DNA of 64,000 bases from Argyresthia goedartella. Lineage: Eukaryota > Arthropoda > Insecta > Lepidoptera > Argyresthiidae. The notes below the pieces were generated by a model, which worked only from the letters and a program-made list of their open reading frames with translations, ran no database searches and had not been told where the DNA came from. This document shows positions 50,951 to 62,166 of the stretch, in pieces. The DNA is taken from positions 33,372,906-33,436,905 of the forward strand of contig OX463818.1 of NCBI GenBank assembly GCA_949825045.1, written 5' to 3'. How positions within the stretch are numbered: position 1 is the stretch's first letter; every line of letters begins with the position of its first letter. Position numbers and translations under genes: made by a program.

Positions 50951-52391
50951 CTTCAGCAAATTATAGCAGATTTATTTATAGTTCAGTCTGCTGTAGGGAT
51001 TTCCATGGTATTGCCAAGTGCAAGACCGTATGGATTTATTTTTGATGAGTGATGAATATCAAGGATATAAGAATAACCGCAAAAGTGGTATTAAACCAAC
51101 TGTAAGGGTATATTCACAAGTAATTTAGTACCATTATATTTGTTATCAGGGAAGGTACCACAAGGAATACGAAATTCCAAGAGTAAATTCGCAAGATAGG
51201 CCCAACTGGGTTGTTTTTTTTTTTTTTTGCAGTATTCTGTATTTCAAGGGAAGACCCACTTGTGATGTGACAAAAAATTCACTCCCAGTAGAGTTAATCC
51301 TCAGGAAAGGTATACCTATATTTACTTGTTGATAGTTTCAATTCATCTTAGCACACGTGTTTATAACCTAAAAAGAAAAAACAAGGTAGCAAAATGGGGT
51401 AAATTTTTGAATTGATTAAGTTTAGGGCGGGTGGGGGGGGACCTTCAAGTATCCTTTAGTATTTGCACAGAAAGTGACCTAAAGCAAACATTTCGGTTTA
51501 GTGTAACTAGATGGGGTCGCCTCGCTCCGCTCCGCTTCGCCTCGGTCGGCTCCGGGTCGTTCATAACGTTGTGACCTAACACAACTTATCTTTAGTATTT
51601 ACACAGAAAGTGACCTAAAGAAAACATTTCAGTTTAGTGAAGCTACATGGGGTCGCCTCCAAAGGGATAGCCGAAGTCGTCGTAAATAACAAGAATAACA
51701 AGAAAAAGTTCATTCGCGTAGCTACGAGAGAAACGGAGTGAAGATGCATCATTTTTCGACCACAGACGAACATAAATGTCAATACCACAGACAAAACGTC
51801 ATAATTTTGTCTGTGAATTGTACTAATTTTGTCTGTGAATGATACTTTTGCGTTTCGTTTGGCCGATTTTCGTAGCAAAATGCGTTCCGTTCACCAATTT
51901 TCCATTTGAATTTCCAGAAAAACTATGCATTTTCTCACAAAAAGAAAATCACTTTGGTATGAAAAGCGAGTGCCAGCTGTCCATTAAGCATCTAATTTTA
52001 TCCAAATTAAACTTAATCGATATCAAAACCAACCCGGCCAGTATGTGGAGTCACGGCGGGGCTGGAAGTTGTTCGTTGCTGGAGCTGGACTCGACCTTCC
52101 TTCCTTTCTAATCTTTTTAGTTTTTTCATGATTCTAGCATCACTGTCATTTTCTTTCTTTTCCCCATTGTACTTAGTTGGGAAATAACACTTAGTTTTCA
52201 AAATTTTATTTCGTGGAAAGAAAATAACGATCTTGTGGCGTTCGGCACGAAAACGTATATGATTGACAGGAGCGAGCGCGGTCCGGTTGCAGAGTGAGCG
52301 CGGTCCGATTGCAGAATAAGGTTTTTTTTTTTCTTAACTTAGCTGCGCTTTAAAAATCGTGACATTCGGCGGAGAATACGTACTACTACAA
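50951..52391. other. Non-coding stretch with short direct repeats
   Basis: No convincing gene is present. A 65-base segment starting TAGTATTT.CACAGAAAGTGA occurs at 51457 and again at 51593 (136 bases apart), each leading into ATGGGGTCGCCTC. Between them is a CTCGCTCCGCTCCGCTTCGC run similar to the Polinton terminal loop. A GAGCGCGGTCCG.TTGCAGA unit is repeated near 52274 and 52298. Confidence 0.55.
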
Positions 52392-52844
52392 GTTATATAT
52401 ATATATATATATATGTCTTGGAACCAACCGAACATAATTGATGCCACAGAGTGCCTTATTAGAAAACCTCATTTGCCAAGCGCTCAACAAGTTACATTTT
52501 CCACATACAAAAATAGAAACACTATAAAATTTCTTGTTGGTATGGCCCCAAGTGGTTTAATCACATATATTTCGCCTTGTTACGGTGGTTCGGCATCTGA
52601 CAGACAAATTATTGAAAGAAGCGCTATCCTCAATAGATATGACTATAATGATGAAATCATGGTAGACAAGGGACTAAATTTTCAAGATATTTTTATGTCA
52701 TACGGAGTAAAGATCAACATACCTACTTTCTTTAAAAAAGGTGATCAAATAAATCCCAATACTCTAACAAGAGACAGAAATATTGCAAGAAAAAGAGTGC
52801 GTGTAGAAAGAATAATTGACATGTTAAAAACATACAAACTTTAA
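52392..52844 (+). pseudogene. DDE transposase fragment (ISL2EU/Harbinger-like, DDE_Tnp_4 type)
   Basis: After a (TA)n run, the frame reads NIIDATECLIRKP, FSTYKNRNTIKFLVGMAP, SPCYGGSASDRQI, EIMVDKGLNFQDIF and KRVRVERIIDMLKTYK. This holds the D, D and E contexts of the plant-harbinger-like family. The N-terminal half and the last part are missing. With the YqaJ-like remnant at 57328-57850 it would form an ISL2EU-type element, known to me to encode both proteins. Confidence 0.8.
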
Positions 52845-53088
52845 AATTAGACAAACCCATGAATCACACTGAAACATTATTATCTAGAGATATCACATTT
52901 GTTGTAGCAATGTTAGTAAATTTTAGATCAAATATAATGAATAAAAAATCATATTGACAAACCACAATCTTTTATTTTACATTTATATCTTTACATCGTA
53001 TAAATATTCAGTCTCCGTTCCAACGCCGACAAATACAGAAGTGTCGTTAAATAAATACCAGTTTCGTTTATCTACCCTCTAATTCGCT

Positions 53089-54093
53089 ATGGTGTTACAG
53101 AAATGCAATACGTGCAAGAAAAATATAACAAAAAAGTCCCCTGGACTTGAGTGTAGTCGATGTTCGGTAGTGGTTCATGCTTCCCCAGATTGTGCCAAAA
53201 TATCTAACAAGCAAATCTCATCGTTACGCGCCGCGCCCAACCTAGAGTGGTGTTGTGAGGTGTGCTTGAGCTCCTCGCGACGCTCCTCCTTCTTTGTCCC
53301 GGGCGATGACTCCGACAACGAGGATGAGCCTACTCGTGATGCCGACCCGAAAGCAGTGACTATCGATGTCAAGAAACTCCTACAGGACATCAGCATTGAA
53401 ATGAAGAAGACTATAAAGGAACAACTTGATGCCTTCCAGCACTCGCTGACCTACAACGGCGATCTCATTGTAGAAATTGAAGGGAAGGTCGACCAGCAGG
53501 AAGCTAAGTTTAATATCATGGAAAATAAAAACCAAGCACTGATCAACCAGAACAAGAGTCTTGAACTCAGAATTGCAGTTCTGGAACAGCGACTTCAAGA
53601 ATCTGATCAAAGACTGCTGGCTAATGACCTTGAAATCTGGGGTATACCAAAGGAACCTGAGGAAGATGTAGCAGATGTAGTCAAGACAGTGGCCACCAAG
53701 CTGAATGTCAACGCAACGGATGCGAAGACCATAAAACGCCTACCAGGGCGTAAGGAAAAACCAGGTCAGATTTATATAGAGATGAAGTCACCGGAAGCTC
53801 GAGAACAGTGGATATCAGCTGCAAAAAGAGACAAATTGACCGTGAGAGACCTGAAAGACATCCAGAGCTCATCGGCGTCGCCGCGTGATAACCCTGCTTC
53901 TGCGAATCCAGTGTACATTCGAGAAGCTCTCACCATACACACGAAGACACTGCTGTATAATACAAGGCAACAGCTCGGAGGTACCTTTCGGTTCATTTGG
54001 TGCAAAGACGGCAAAATACTCTGCCGGAAGACCGACAAAAGTAAAATCTACGCAATTCGATCGCCAACCGACATTGAAAAGCTAGTTGTGTAA
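53089..54093 (+). CDS. Non-LTR H ORF1 protein (PHD-like finger, coiled coil, FP-like domain)
   Basis: This 334-residue protein would bind element RNA. The PHD-like finger at residues 5-62 has CNTCKKNITKKSPGLECSRC, VVHASPDC and WCCEVC. An acidic linker follows, then a coiled coil at about 120-185 (NQALINQNKSLELRIAVLEQ). The C-terminal domain (DLEIWGIPKEPEEDVADVV, IYIEMKSPEAREQW, IREALTIHTKTLLYNTRQQL, FIWCKDGKILCRK) is FP-like. The frame is complete from ATG to TAA. Confidence 0.92.
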   Translation: MVLQKCNTCKKNITKKSPGLECSRCSVVVHASPDCAKISNKQISSLRAAPNLEWCCEVCLSSSRRSSFFVPGDDSDNEDEPTRDADPKAVTIDVKKLLQDISIEMKKTIKEQLDAFQHSLTYNGDLIVEIEGKVDQQEAKFNIMENKNQALINQNKSLELRIAVLEQRLQESDQRLLANDLEIWGIPKEPEEDVADVVKTVATKLNVNATDAKTIKRLPGRKEKPGQIYIEMKSPEAREQWISAAKRDKLTVRDLKDIQSSSASPRDNPASANPVYIREALTIHTKTLLYNTRQQLGGTFRFIWCKDGKILCRKTDKSKIYAIRSPTDIEKLVV

Positions 54094-54158
54094 TTCTATT
54101 GACATCTATAACTAAGTATACTTACTCACATAAACATAAAACCTATCATTCCATACTT

Positions 54159-57125
54159 ATGGCTTCTAATTCTAATATCAACGAAATCTTTGATTGTATA
54201 AATATAAAGTCGTACCTGGAAAAAATACCAACCACTTCATTATCAAACATTCATTTATTTTGTCTGCATGTTAACATTCGCTCAATGATATTAAATTTTC
54301 CTAAATTAATACAAATCATCGACTCGTGTAAGCCTCCACTCGATGTTGTTGTGGTCACAGAAGTTAATATTTCAGAAGGCATATCTAATCTGTTCAACAT
54401 CCCTGGATTTAACATATACACACAACTACGTAATCATTGTAAGGGTGGCGGTATTATTATTTATGTTAAAAACTGTCTCAAATTCACCCGTAAACAAACT
54501 AAGACACATTACTTCGAAAATATAACAGGTACTCTAAAAACCCCGTACTGTGCTATCTCTGTATGTGCGATATACAGACCACCATCACTCAGTAAACAAT
54601 TATTTATCACGGAACTTGAACACTTGATTATGAGCGATTGTAAAGATGATTGTATTCTGATCATAGGCGATACAAATATAGATCTAAAGACCATATCAAA
54701 GCATAGGGATTATTATCTAGACATGTTGTCCGGGTTCGGTTTGATGTGTGGAGTCTCCGACTATACACGCATAGAAATGAGAAAAAACAAAGTATCCAAG
54801 TCGTGCATTGATCATATTTTTGCCCGCCTCCCCACATTAGACCAATACTCGGCCGCTATTGATACAGTACTGGCGGACCATCGCGTAGTGACCATCGCCG
54901 CGTGCGCAAGACCGGTTGCTGGCTCATCGAGTCACATACAGGCTGCTCGTAGAAACAAACAAAAATCGACTATGCACCGAGGTGATATTATGTTGAACGA
55001 GTTACACAAAATAAACTGGGATTCCACTGATGATATGAAAGATCCGGACGATATTTACAAATTTCTAATAACAAACTTCACCAGAGCGTTAAACGTGGCT
55101 AAAACAATAACACATAATTTACCAAAAAAACGGTTTTGTGAACCTTGGATCACTAGTAACATTATAACATTGTGTGAAAAACGAGATTTAGCATTTAATA
55201 TATGGAAAAAAGATACTAGTAATGTAGAAAAAAGATTAGCTTACAACACAATACGAAATAAAACACATAAAGTTATAGAACACAGTAGAAATACATACTA
55301 TAAAAAACAAATAGAAAATAATTTCTCAAATTCTAGGAAAATGTGGCAAATTCTTAATAGTATGTGTGGTAGAACTTCAAACCCCATTGACCAAGCCATT
55401 CTTAACGCATTTAGCTCGCAAAATATTACTTCTAAAGAGATAGCCAACATTTTTGCTGATACCTTTGATGAATCTGTGCAGAACATACTACCCAACTGCA
55501 ATATAAATCTAAGCGATGCACAGCGCAATAGGACGTCTAGTGTAAGTATATATTACCAAAAAGCTACACCAGACAAAATATCGAAGGTTATCAAACAATT
55601 GAATGATCACAAAGCCCCGGGGCTTGACGGAGTCAGGGTTATTGACATAAAAAAAGTTACTAATAATATTGCCTCAGCTATATGTAATCTTATTAACACC
55701 GCTATTAAAACAGGGCAATATCCTGATGGGCTCAAGATAGGATGCATACGACCAGTTTTTAAAAAGGGAAAGCGCGAAAATGCTTCAGACTATCGGCCTA
55801 TCACATTGCTGTCATCAATAGACAAAATAATAGAAAAATTTGTTTGTGATCAAATCCACTCGTTCTACCAAAAAAATAATATTATATCTAAAAGCCAATT
55901 TGGCTTTCAGCCCAAAAAAAATACAACTATGTTACTTTCCAAATTCACGGATGATATTAATACATACCTAAATAACAAAAAACAAGTCCTGGCCCTGTTT
56001 ATAGACTTTTCCAGAGCATTTGATACTCTTGATCACAAAAAGCTAATTGGTAAGTTGGACGCAAATGGCATCAGGGGACCCTTACTACGCTGGTGTGAAA
56101 GCTATCTCCGTAACAGATCCTCTTGTGTCAAGATAGATGATAGCCTCAGTGACCAAAGGCCAGCCGCAGTAGGAACCGCCCAGGGCTCGGTGCTCGGGCC
56201 CTTGCATTTTCTCACCTATGTGAATGATATGTGCACATGCCTTGACTCCTGCACAGCTTATCAGTTTGCTGATGACACATGCTTTATTATTGCCAGTGAC
56301 GATGTTAACTCCGCGATGTGTATGCTTCAAGCTGACTTCGACAAGCTCAAGCAATGGTGTCATGACTCGGGCTTAGTTTTAAACAGCAATAAAACAAAAC
56401 TCATACTCATTAAATCACCATACATGAAAAGCAATCTCGAAACACCTCTCATATCACACAGTCATACTTGTATGCATGACCAAAATATTACAAAATCTTG
56501 CCACTGCCCCAATATAGAACTCGTCAACTCGCACGTCTACCTGGGTCTGGTAATAGATCACAAGTTTAACTGGAATAGTCATATAGAACGGGTGTGTACA
56601 AAGCTTCGAGCTTTTCTGGCTAACATGCACATAATAAAAAATCGCCTGCCCTTTAACATCAGGTTAATGCTGTACAATGCTTTGGCAGACTCCGTAATTT
56701 CCTATGGGCTCAGTAGCTACGGACTCACGCATAAAACTTCCCTAGACTGCATACTACGTCTACAAATTAAAATTCTAAAAAATATAGTACCTCCAAAAAT
56801 CAGACTCCAGTACTCCAATGATAAGCTCATACTGTTCAAATACTGTAAAACACTACCAGTACACACCAAAGTAGAATACACACTACTAAAAGAACAATTC
56901 TTCAATTTATCCGTCCAAAAACCGTTATCACATAAAATCGGCACCAGAAGCTGCACGAAAAAAAAGCTGATGACTTTAGGAGCAAATAACTTTTACGGGA
57001 AACGTCGAATTAGCTATCTAATTCCTCGTCTTCTTAACGGTCTCTGTCCGGAACTCAAATCATCAATCCATCCCAAAAATATCAATCACAAATTAAAATC
57101 ACACTTTATATCATTACTTCCATAG
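54159..57125 (+). CDS. Non-LTR H ORF2: endonuclease and reverse transcriptase, intact
   Basis: The first ATG is at 54159-54161, giving 988 residues. The frame is open from 54099 without an ATG. The AP-like endonuclease occupies about 1-240 (HVNIRSM, TEVNISEG, KGGGIIIYV, IIGDTNIDL, IDHIFAR, LADHRVV). RT follows with DHKAPGLDGV, ASDYRPITLL, QFGFQPKKNTT, LFIDFSRAFDTLDH, GTAQGSVLGP and the catalytic QFADDTCFI. A Cys/His-bearing insert (CMHDQNITKSCHCPN) separates RT from the thumb. All catalytic motifs appear present. Confidence 0.94.
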   Translation: MASNSNINEIFDCINIKSYLEKIPTTSLSNIHLFCLHVNIRSMILNFPKLIQIIDSCKPPLDVVVVTEVNISEGISNLFNIPGFNIYTQLRNHCKGGGIIIYVKNCLKFTRKQTKTHYFENITGTLKTPYCAISVCAIYRPPSLSKQLFITELEHLIMSDCKDDCILIIGDTNIDLKTISKHRDYYLDMLSGFGLMCGVSDYTRIEMRKNKVSKSCIDHIFARLPTLDQYSAAIDTVLADHRVVTIAACARPVAGSSSHIQAARRNKQKSTMHRGDIMLNELHKINWDSTDDMKDPDDIYKFLITNFTRALNVAKTITHNLPKKRFCEPWITSNIITLCEKRDLAFNIWKKDTSNVEKRLAYNTIRNKTHKVIEHSRNTYYKKQIENNFSNSRKMWQILNSMCGRTSNPIDQAILNAFSSQNITSKEIANIFADTFDESVQNILPNCNINLSDAQRNRTSSVSIYYQKATPDKISKVIKQLNDHKAPGLDGVRVIDIKKVTNNIASAICNLINTAIKTGQYPDGLKIGCIRPVFKKGKRENASDYRPITLLSSIDKIIEKFVCDQIHSFYQKNNIISKSQFGFQPKKNTTMLLSKFTDDINTYLNNKKQVLALFIDFSRAFDTLDHKKLIGKLDANGIRGPLLRWCESYLRNRSSCVKIDDSLSDQRPAAVGTAQGSVLGPLHFLTYVNDMCTCLDSCTAYQFADDTCFIIASDDVNSAMCMLQADFDKLKQWCHDSGLVLNSNKTKLILIKSPYMKSNLETPLISHSHTCMHDQNITKSCHCPNIELVNSHVYLGLVIDHKFNWNSHIERVCTKLRAFLANMHIIKNRLPFNIRLMLYNALADSVISYGLSSYGLTHKTSLDCILRLQIKILKNIVPPKIRLQYSNDKLILFKYCKTLPVHTKVEYTLLKEQFFNLSVQKPLSHKIGTRSCTKKKLMTLGANNFYGKRRISYLIPRLLNGLCPELKSSIHPKNINHKLKSHFISLLP

Positions 57126-57327
57126 TCGTACACAAACTGTATTTTGCCTTTTAGCCAGCAACTGACTTCATGCTTATATATATTGTTTTTATCGACCCAC
57201 CTACATAATACACTAGACTAATTTTGTGCTACATACAAACCTTAGTGGTTTAAGTAGTGCATTAAGTTAGATAAGTATTTAAAACTCTGTAATTTGATAA
57301 ATAAATTAAAAAAAAAAAAAAAAAAAA

Positions 57328-57850
57328 CGTAGAAATAGTTCCTTATAATGATTGTCATAAAAGTTTGAAAGTTTCTCAATCATGTGCTTTATAAAAACCT
57401 CATCTTTTTTCACTTTTATCACATAAAAGTCCACATGGGTGTATATTGTAAAATAGCTTAATGCTCTTTTTGTGCAATACAATTGGCCTTGTATCTGGTA
57501 GAAATAATCGTGGTTACGCTTAAGTTGCCAATGCCCACTCTCTTCACACAACTCAATGTATGGAACAGTTTCTGGGTTTATTTCCCCTTTCAGCTGCAGT
57601 AAAAGGGCCCTTGACCTCGATCACGCTGCCCTCTCCAATTGAACCGTCAGGCGTAGTGGCTAGGAATTGCAATTCCTCATCAACGACAATGCCACATTTT
57701 AAAATTACAAGTCCCGTCCTTTCCATAATCATATTGAGTGCCTTTTTTTCGTATTTTCGGCTATGAATGATAGCTGGTGTTGTGACATCCTCTATTGATT
57801 TTAATAAAGATTTTGCATTTTTTTAAATTATATTCTTTTACTTTGACGAC
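57328..57850 (-). pseudogene. YqaJ-like viral recombinase/exonuclease remnant
   Basis: On the minus strand the upstream part (57800-57590) has RKYEKKALNMIMERTG, FLATTPDGSIG and SVIEVKGPFTA, the PDG and ExK catalytic signature of lambda-exonuclease-type nucleases. After a stop near 57555 the frame 57551-57330 continues with HWQLKRNHDYFYQIQGQLYCTKR and VKKDEVFIKHMIEKLSNFY. This architecture matches YqaJ-domain proteins carried by ISL2EU transposons. It converges on the transposase at 52392-52844, with element H between. Confidence 0.75.
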
Positions 57851-57851
57851 A

Positions 57852-57942
57852 TGACGACCCGAATGGCCGAGTCGGCAGTGACCCTGCCCACGAAACCAAA
57901 GGTCCCGGGTTCGAGTCCCGGTGGGGGCAAATATTTGTTTGA
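57852..57942 (+). repeat. tRNA-derived SINE head
   Basis: The sequence has a box A (TGGCCGAGTCGG), a perfect box B region (GGTTCGAGTCC) and GGTGGGGGCA at the end. The acceptor arms (GACCCGA and TGGGGGC) do not pair well, and it resembles abundant lepidopteran SINE heads. I reject it as a functional tRNA gene. Confidence 0.65.
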
Positions 57943-58130
57943 TGAGATTCAAGATTCAAGATTCAAGATTCTTTTATTTGCTTATGAAATTAGGTAGACA
58001 TATCAGATGTTAATAATATTAGAAGTTCCTTATTCAGCTATATTTATACAGCATGCAAATAGTAGTATATTTCGATTTGTGTATAGGACCTATCAAGCAT
58101 TACAAACAATTTAATATTAAGACTTATAAA

Positions 58131-59273
58131 TTAGTGCAAAAACTCTGAAAGTGCATAAAAATTATGCTGTTGAAGCCATAGAAATAACTTTCTTTTAAAA
58201 ATTATGAAAGGGAGACTTTTTATGTCGGTGGGCAATTTGTTGTATATTTTTACGCTCATTGCATAACAATTCTTTTGGTAAAGCGTTGTTCGTGGCTTAT
58301 GTTCCAGTACTAGAAATCCGGATAGATTATCCGGATTTCTAGTATTCCTTGGAAACTGTTCTTTAGCAGTCGTGAACATATTCATGTTCTGTTTCACAAA
58401 TTTTGCTACTTCTAATATATAGAGACACGGTAAAGTTAAAACGTTTAGTTTTTTGAACAGCGTTTTACATGATCCTTGGGGTTTTACTCCTAAGATTGCC
58501 CTAACGCATTTTTTTTGTAAAACAAACTCTCTTTTGACATCTGTACTATTTCCCCATAAGATGATGCCGTACCTTAACACGGATTCCACGTATCCGTGGT
58601 AGGCAGCAAGTGTTGTTTGGAGGGTGGTAGTTTTTCTCAGCTTTGAGAGTGCAAATACAAATCTACTTATTTTATTGCAAACCTTGTCAATTTGCAGTTT
58701 CCAGTTAAGGTCTTTGTCAATTACAATACCGAGAAATGTCACACTATTTTCACATTTTATTATTTGGCTATTAAAGTTTATAGTGATATCACTGACATTG
58801 TTGAAATTCATTAACTTTGTCTTAGTCACATTAATTTTTAGATTATTATTATTTAACCAATCGTCTACTAACCCTATTGTTTTATGTATGTAATTTCTGT
58901 GTTTATCAATTAGTTTATTATCCTTATTACCATTATTATAATTTGATTTGTTAAATAGAATGTCATTATTATTATTGCTTACTATAATCGAAATGTCGTC
59001 CGCGAATAAGATGGATTGGTGTAATGTCACTTTTGGTATGTCATTTATATATATTAAGAACATAAGTGGGCCAAAAACACTTCCTTGAGGTACACCAAAA
59101 TTATTATATTTATATTCAGACTCATATTTAATTTCCTTGTTATTGCTATTTAATCTATTTATGTGCACACTTTGTTTCCTATCACGAATATAGGTCTGTA
59201 TCCATTGTAGGGGTGGTCCCCTTACGCCATATTGTTCTAGTTTATCTAACAATATCATGCGAGACAAAATCAA
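58131..59273 (-). pseudogene. Non-LTR I RT catalytic part and C-terminal domain
   Basis: This frame of 380 codons has NNFGVPQGSVFGPLMF, the catalytic LFADDISIIV, an Asn-rich insert, LKINVTKTKLMNF, VTFLGIVIDKDLNW and SVLRYGIILWGNSTD, ending naturally at 58131. It overlaps the preceding block by about 30 bases in a different phase, so one indel separates the two halves of the palm. Confidence 0.85.
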
Positions 59274-59982
59274 AAGCTTTCGTCATGTCGAAAAATAAAA
59301 CAGATATATAGTATTTAATATCGAAGCCCTTCGCCACACTAGATACAAGATTGAATGCTGCTAGAATTGTAGATTTATCCTTTTGGAAACCGTATTGTTC
59401 CCTTGTAATTATTTTATGTTTCTCAAAGTAGTCATTAAGCCTAAATTTCATAGCTTTTTCAAATATTTTCGAGAATATTGGTATCAGTGTAACTGTTCGA
59501 TAGTTTCTGGCTTCTTCTGCATTCCCTTTCTTATACAGCGGTTTCACAATCGAAAGTTTTAGTTTTTTAGTAAATCGTCCTTCCTCAAACGAGATATTTA
59601 TTAAATGGCATAAAATTGCACATAGTGAATTGCTACATGTCTTGATAACATCTGTTTTTATGTCATCGTACCCTGTTGCTTCATTATTTTTTAGACCCAT
59701 TATAATTTTCTTTATGTCTTGTTCCCTTACGGGAGTGATGAAAAAACTAGTTCCTGTACAATTGCGTTTATGTAAATAAATTTTATTTAGTTCAGAATTA
59801 TTTTTGTTTGTCAAATTTATTAAATAATCATTAAATGTATTGGCTATGTCAAGAGGATTTATTAATAAATGATCATTGTCGTCTTTGATAGCATTTATGT
59901 TTTTATATTCTGTTTTATTTTGGCCAACTTCTTTTATTATTTTCCAAGAAGCTCTGCAAATGTTTTTACTCTCCAAAACCAT
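59242..59982 (-). pseudogene. Non-LTR I RT, fingers and palm start
   Basis: This block reads NNEATGYDDIKTDVIK, YKKGNAEEARNYRTVTLIP, REQYGFQKDKSTILAAFN and LFFDMTKAFDFVSHD. It then loses phase near 59270. About 140 bases upstream (59983-60124) are readable only in pieces. Confidence 0.82.
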
Positions 59983-60124
59983 TTTACTATTTTGGTTCCT
60001 TTGCGATTGTGAGATGCATTTTTTTTAGTAGTTTCGTGTAGTTTCTATATTGCAGTTTATTTGCTTCTGTTTTGTTAACATAAAAATTATAGCGCAGAGA
60101 TCTTTTCGTTTTGCAACATATATT

Positions 60125-60592
60125 TTACCCCTTTGTTACCCATGCTCTTTTTGATATTGCATTTATCTTGCGTTCTATTTTCGGGAAGCATAGTTCATAG
60201 AACATAGTGAAAATTTCGTGGAATTTATCAAATGCAGTATTTGCATCTGTTTGCTCATATACTTCACTGAAGGTAATGTTTTGTAGAGCGCTACAAAACT
60301 TTCTTATGTTGTCATCACTGTAGTCTCTTTTCACAATGTGCCATGTCTTAATCGCGTAGTCTTTTGATTTTATTGGAAAGCTCACCATTTGCGGAGAGTC
60401 GTGATCTGATAATTCGAGAGGTAGTGTCGTTCCTTGTGCATCCTTAATATTGCTGTAAATATGATCAAGACAGTCTTTTTCTCTTGTTGGTGTCTTAATC
60501 AGTACCTTAAGATTATGCGTATTCATTATGTCATACAGTTTTGTGGTGTTTATGTTATTTTTCAGAATATTGATATTTAAATCTCCTGTCAA
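60125..60592 (-). pseudogene. Non-LTR I endonuclease C-terminal part
   Basis: The frame starts at GDLNINILKNNIN, followed by CLDHIYSNI and LELSDHDSPQMVSF with the closing SDH catalytic motif. The N-terminal half has been displaced by element F and is not in the window as far as I can see. The frame ends at 60125. Confidence 0.8.
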
Positions 60593-60840
60593 AAATCAAA
60601 TCAAATCAAAAATCAAATCAAAAATCATTTATTTCCATAGGATGTTGTTACATCACTTAGATCCGTCATTACATTTTTTTGGGTGAGTTCACTAACACAA
60701 TGGGGGAATCTGTGGAGAAGAGCTCACCGAAGAAACTCCACAGTCGTCGCATCTTTTTCGTTTCCTTTTTTAAATAAAATATTGTCAAATTACAAAATGA
60801 ATGCTAATTATATATCGAAACAGCCTGTTACTCAAACAAT

Positions 60841-61590
60841 CTATTCCCATGGACATCTGTCCTCTAAGTAATCAGATATCCTATAGTAACCTTTTTTATA
60901 CAATTTCTGTTTTATTATTATTTTAAACTTGTCTAAAGGTAAGTTTTTAATATCAGTAGGGACCTTATTGTAATAGCGTATACAATTGCCTTTAAAAGAA
61001 TTACTAATTTTATGTAGTCGGCTTACATAAGCAACCAACTTGTCTTTATTTCTAGTATTAAAATTGTGTATATCACTGTACTTCTGAAAATTAGTTATAT
61101 TTCTTTTTACATACACAAGATTGTCATAGATATATTGAGACACAAATGTCAGAATATTGATTTCTTTAAACTTTTCCCTCAGTGACATTCTAGGCCCTAA
61201 TCTATAAATTGCACGAACAGCCCGTTTCTGCAGAATAAATATACTATTAGCATTCGCAGCGTGACCCCACAATAAAATACCATAGGTCATTAGACTATGA
61301 AAGTAACTAAAGTAGACTACTCTAGCGGTGTCTACGTCGGTAAGAGCTCTAATTTTTTTAACTGCGAACGCTGCTGAACTCAGTCTGTTCGACAATTTAT
61401 TTATATGAGGATCCCATTGTAGTTTGGCGTCTAAAGTAATGCCCAAAAAGACAGTCGACTGCACAAGGTCCAATCTCTGTCCTTTTATAAATATGTCTGT
61501 AGTTACCGGGTTCACATTGGGTAACACGAATTTAATACATTTAGTTTTCTTTTCATTAAGTAATAAATTGTTAACAGTAAACCAGTTCAC
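60841..61590 (-). pseudogene. Non-LTR F thumb and C-terminal domain
   Basis: The frame contains NNLLLNEKKTKCIKFVLPN, QSTVFLGITLDAKLQW, SLMTYGILLWGHAAN and AVRAIYRLGPRMSL and ends naturally at 60841. It parallels element D residue by residue. A small deletion or frame change lies between it and the RT palm at about 61600-61640. Confidence 0.85.
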
Positions 61591-61638
61591 TATACTAGAG
61601 ATAGCATTGTTTACCTCGTCATAATTTGATTTTAAATA

Positions 61639-62166
61639 TCAAAGATCGGCAAACAATACTAACCCATGTTTTGCTTTAACAAGGTAAGGTAAATCATTAA
61701 TATATACTAAAAACAAGAAAGGACCAAGAATTGAACCTTGCGGTACGCCCATACTTATTGAAGACCCAGGTGATCTTTTCTCATTAACATCGACCATCTG
61801 AACCCTATCTGTTAGATATGACTCCAGAAGGCCAAGTGCCTGATCTTTTACACCATAATGGCGTAACTTCCTGACAAGAGTGTCATGATTGACGCAATCA
61901 AAAGCCTTGGATAGATCGCAGAAGACACCTATTGCATCCATTGCGTCTTCCCAGGTATCAAAAATATTGTCGATTAGTTCAACACCAGCATCGGCTGTTG
62001 AACGACCCTTTGTGAAACCAAACTGAGCAATATGAATTAAATTATTGAGATAAAAATGACTTTGCAATTGATTAAGTATGAGTTTTTCAAATATTTTGCT
62101 AAGCGTTGGTAGTATCGATATGGGTCTAAAATTGGTGGGGTCTGATGTACTACCAGCTTTGAATAA
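61639..62166 (-). pseudogene. Non-LTR F RT palm
   Basis: From the insertion boundary the frame reads FKAGSTSDPTNFRPISIL, QFGFTKGRSTADAGVEL, VFCDLSKAFDCVNHD, SSISMGVPQGSILGPFLF and then GLVLFAD, where it ends. The catalytic FADD codons are interrupted after the first Asp near 61640. Codons read before 62166 in this frame come from the inserted element. Confidence 0.85.

Larger units (their letters stand above)
53007..57327 (+). mobile_element. Non-LTR retrotransposon H, full length with intact ORFs
   Basis: The element has a 5' UTR of about 80 bases starting near TTCAGTCTCCG, intact ORF1 and ORF2, a 3' UTR and an A19-type tail (57309-57327). CGTATAAATA (52997-53006) and CGTAGAAATA (57328-57337) form a 10-bp duplication with one difference. 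It lies between the two convergent genes of an ISL2EU-like element. Complete ends and open frames suggest recent activity. Confidence 0.9.
57945..60592 (-). mobile_element. Non-LTR retrotransposon I, 5' part displaced
   Basis: On the minus strand it runs from the endonuclease (60592) through RT to a tail of GAATCTT units, seen as GATTCAA repeats at 57947-57971. Its upstream end meets the tail of element F exactly inside the endonuclease GDLNINI motif, so F inserted into I. Confidence 0.85.
60593..62166 (-). mobile_element. Non-LTR retrotransposon F, 3' portion
   Basis: On the minus strand the RT and C-terminal domain are followed by a 3' UTR and a tail of TTTTTGATTTGA units (60595-60630). 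The upstream part of the same element lies at 63272-63770 beyond an inverted-repeat insertion. It belongs to the same family as D. Confidence 0.88.

Noticed and set aside
57852..57942. Possible functional tRNA gene
   Set aside because: Boxes A and B are good but the acceptor arms do not pair, and the sequence looks like a SINE head.
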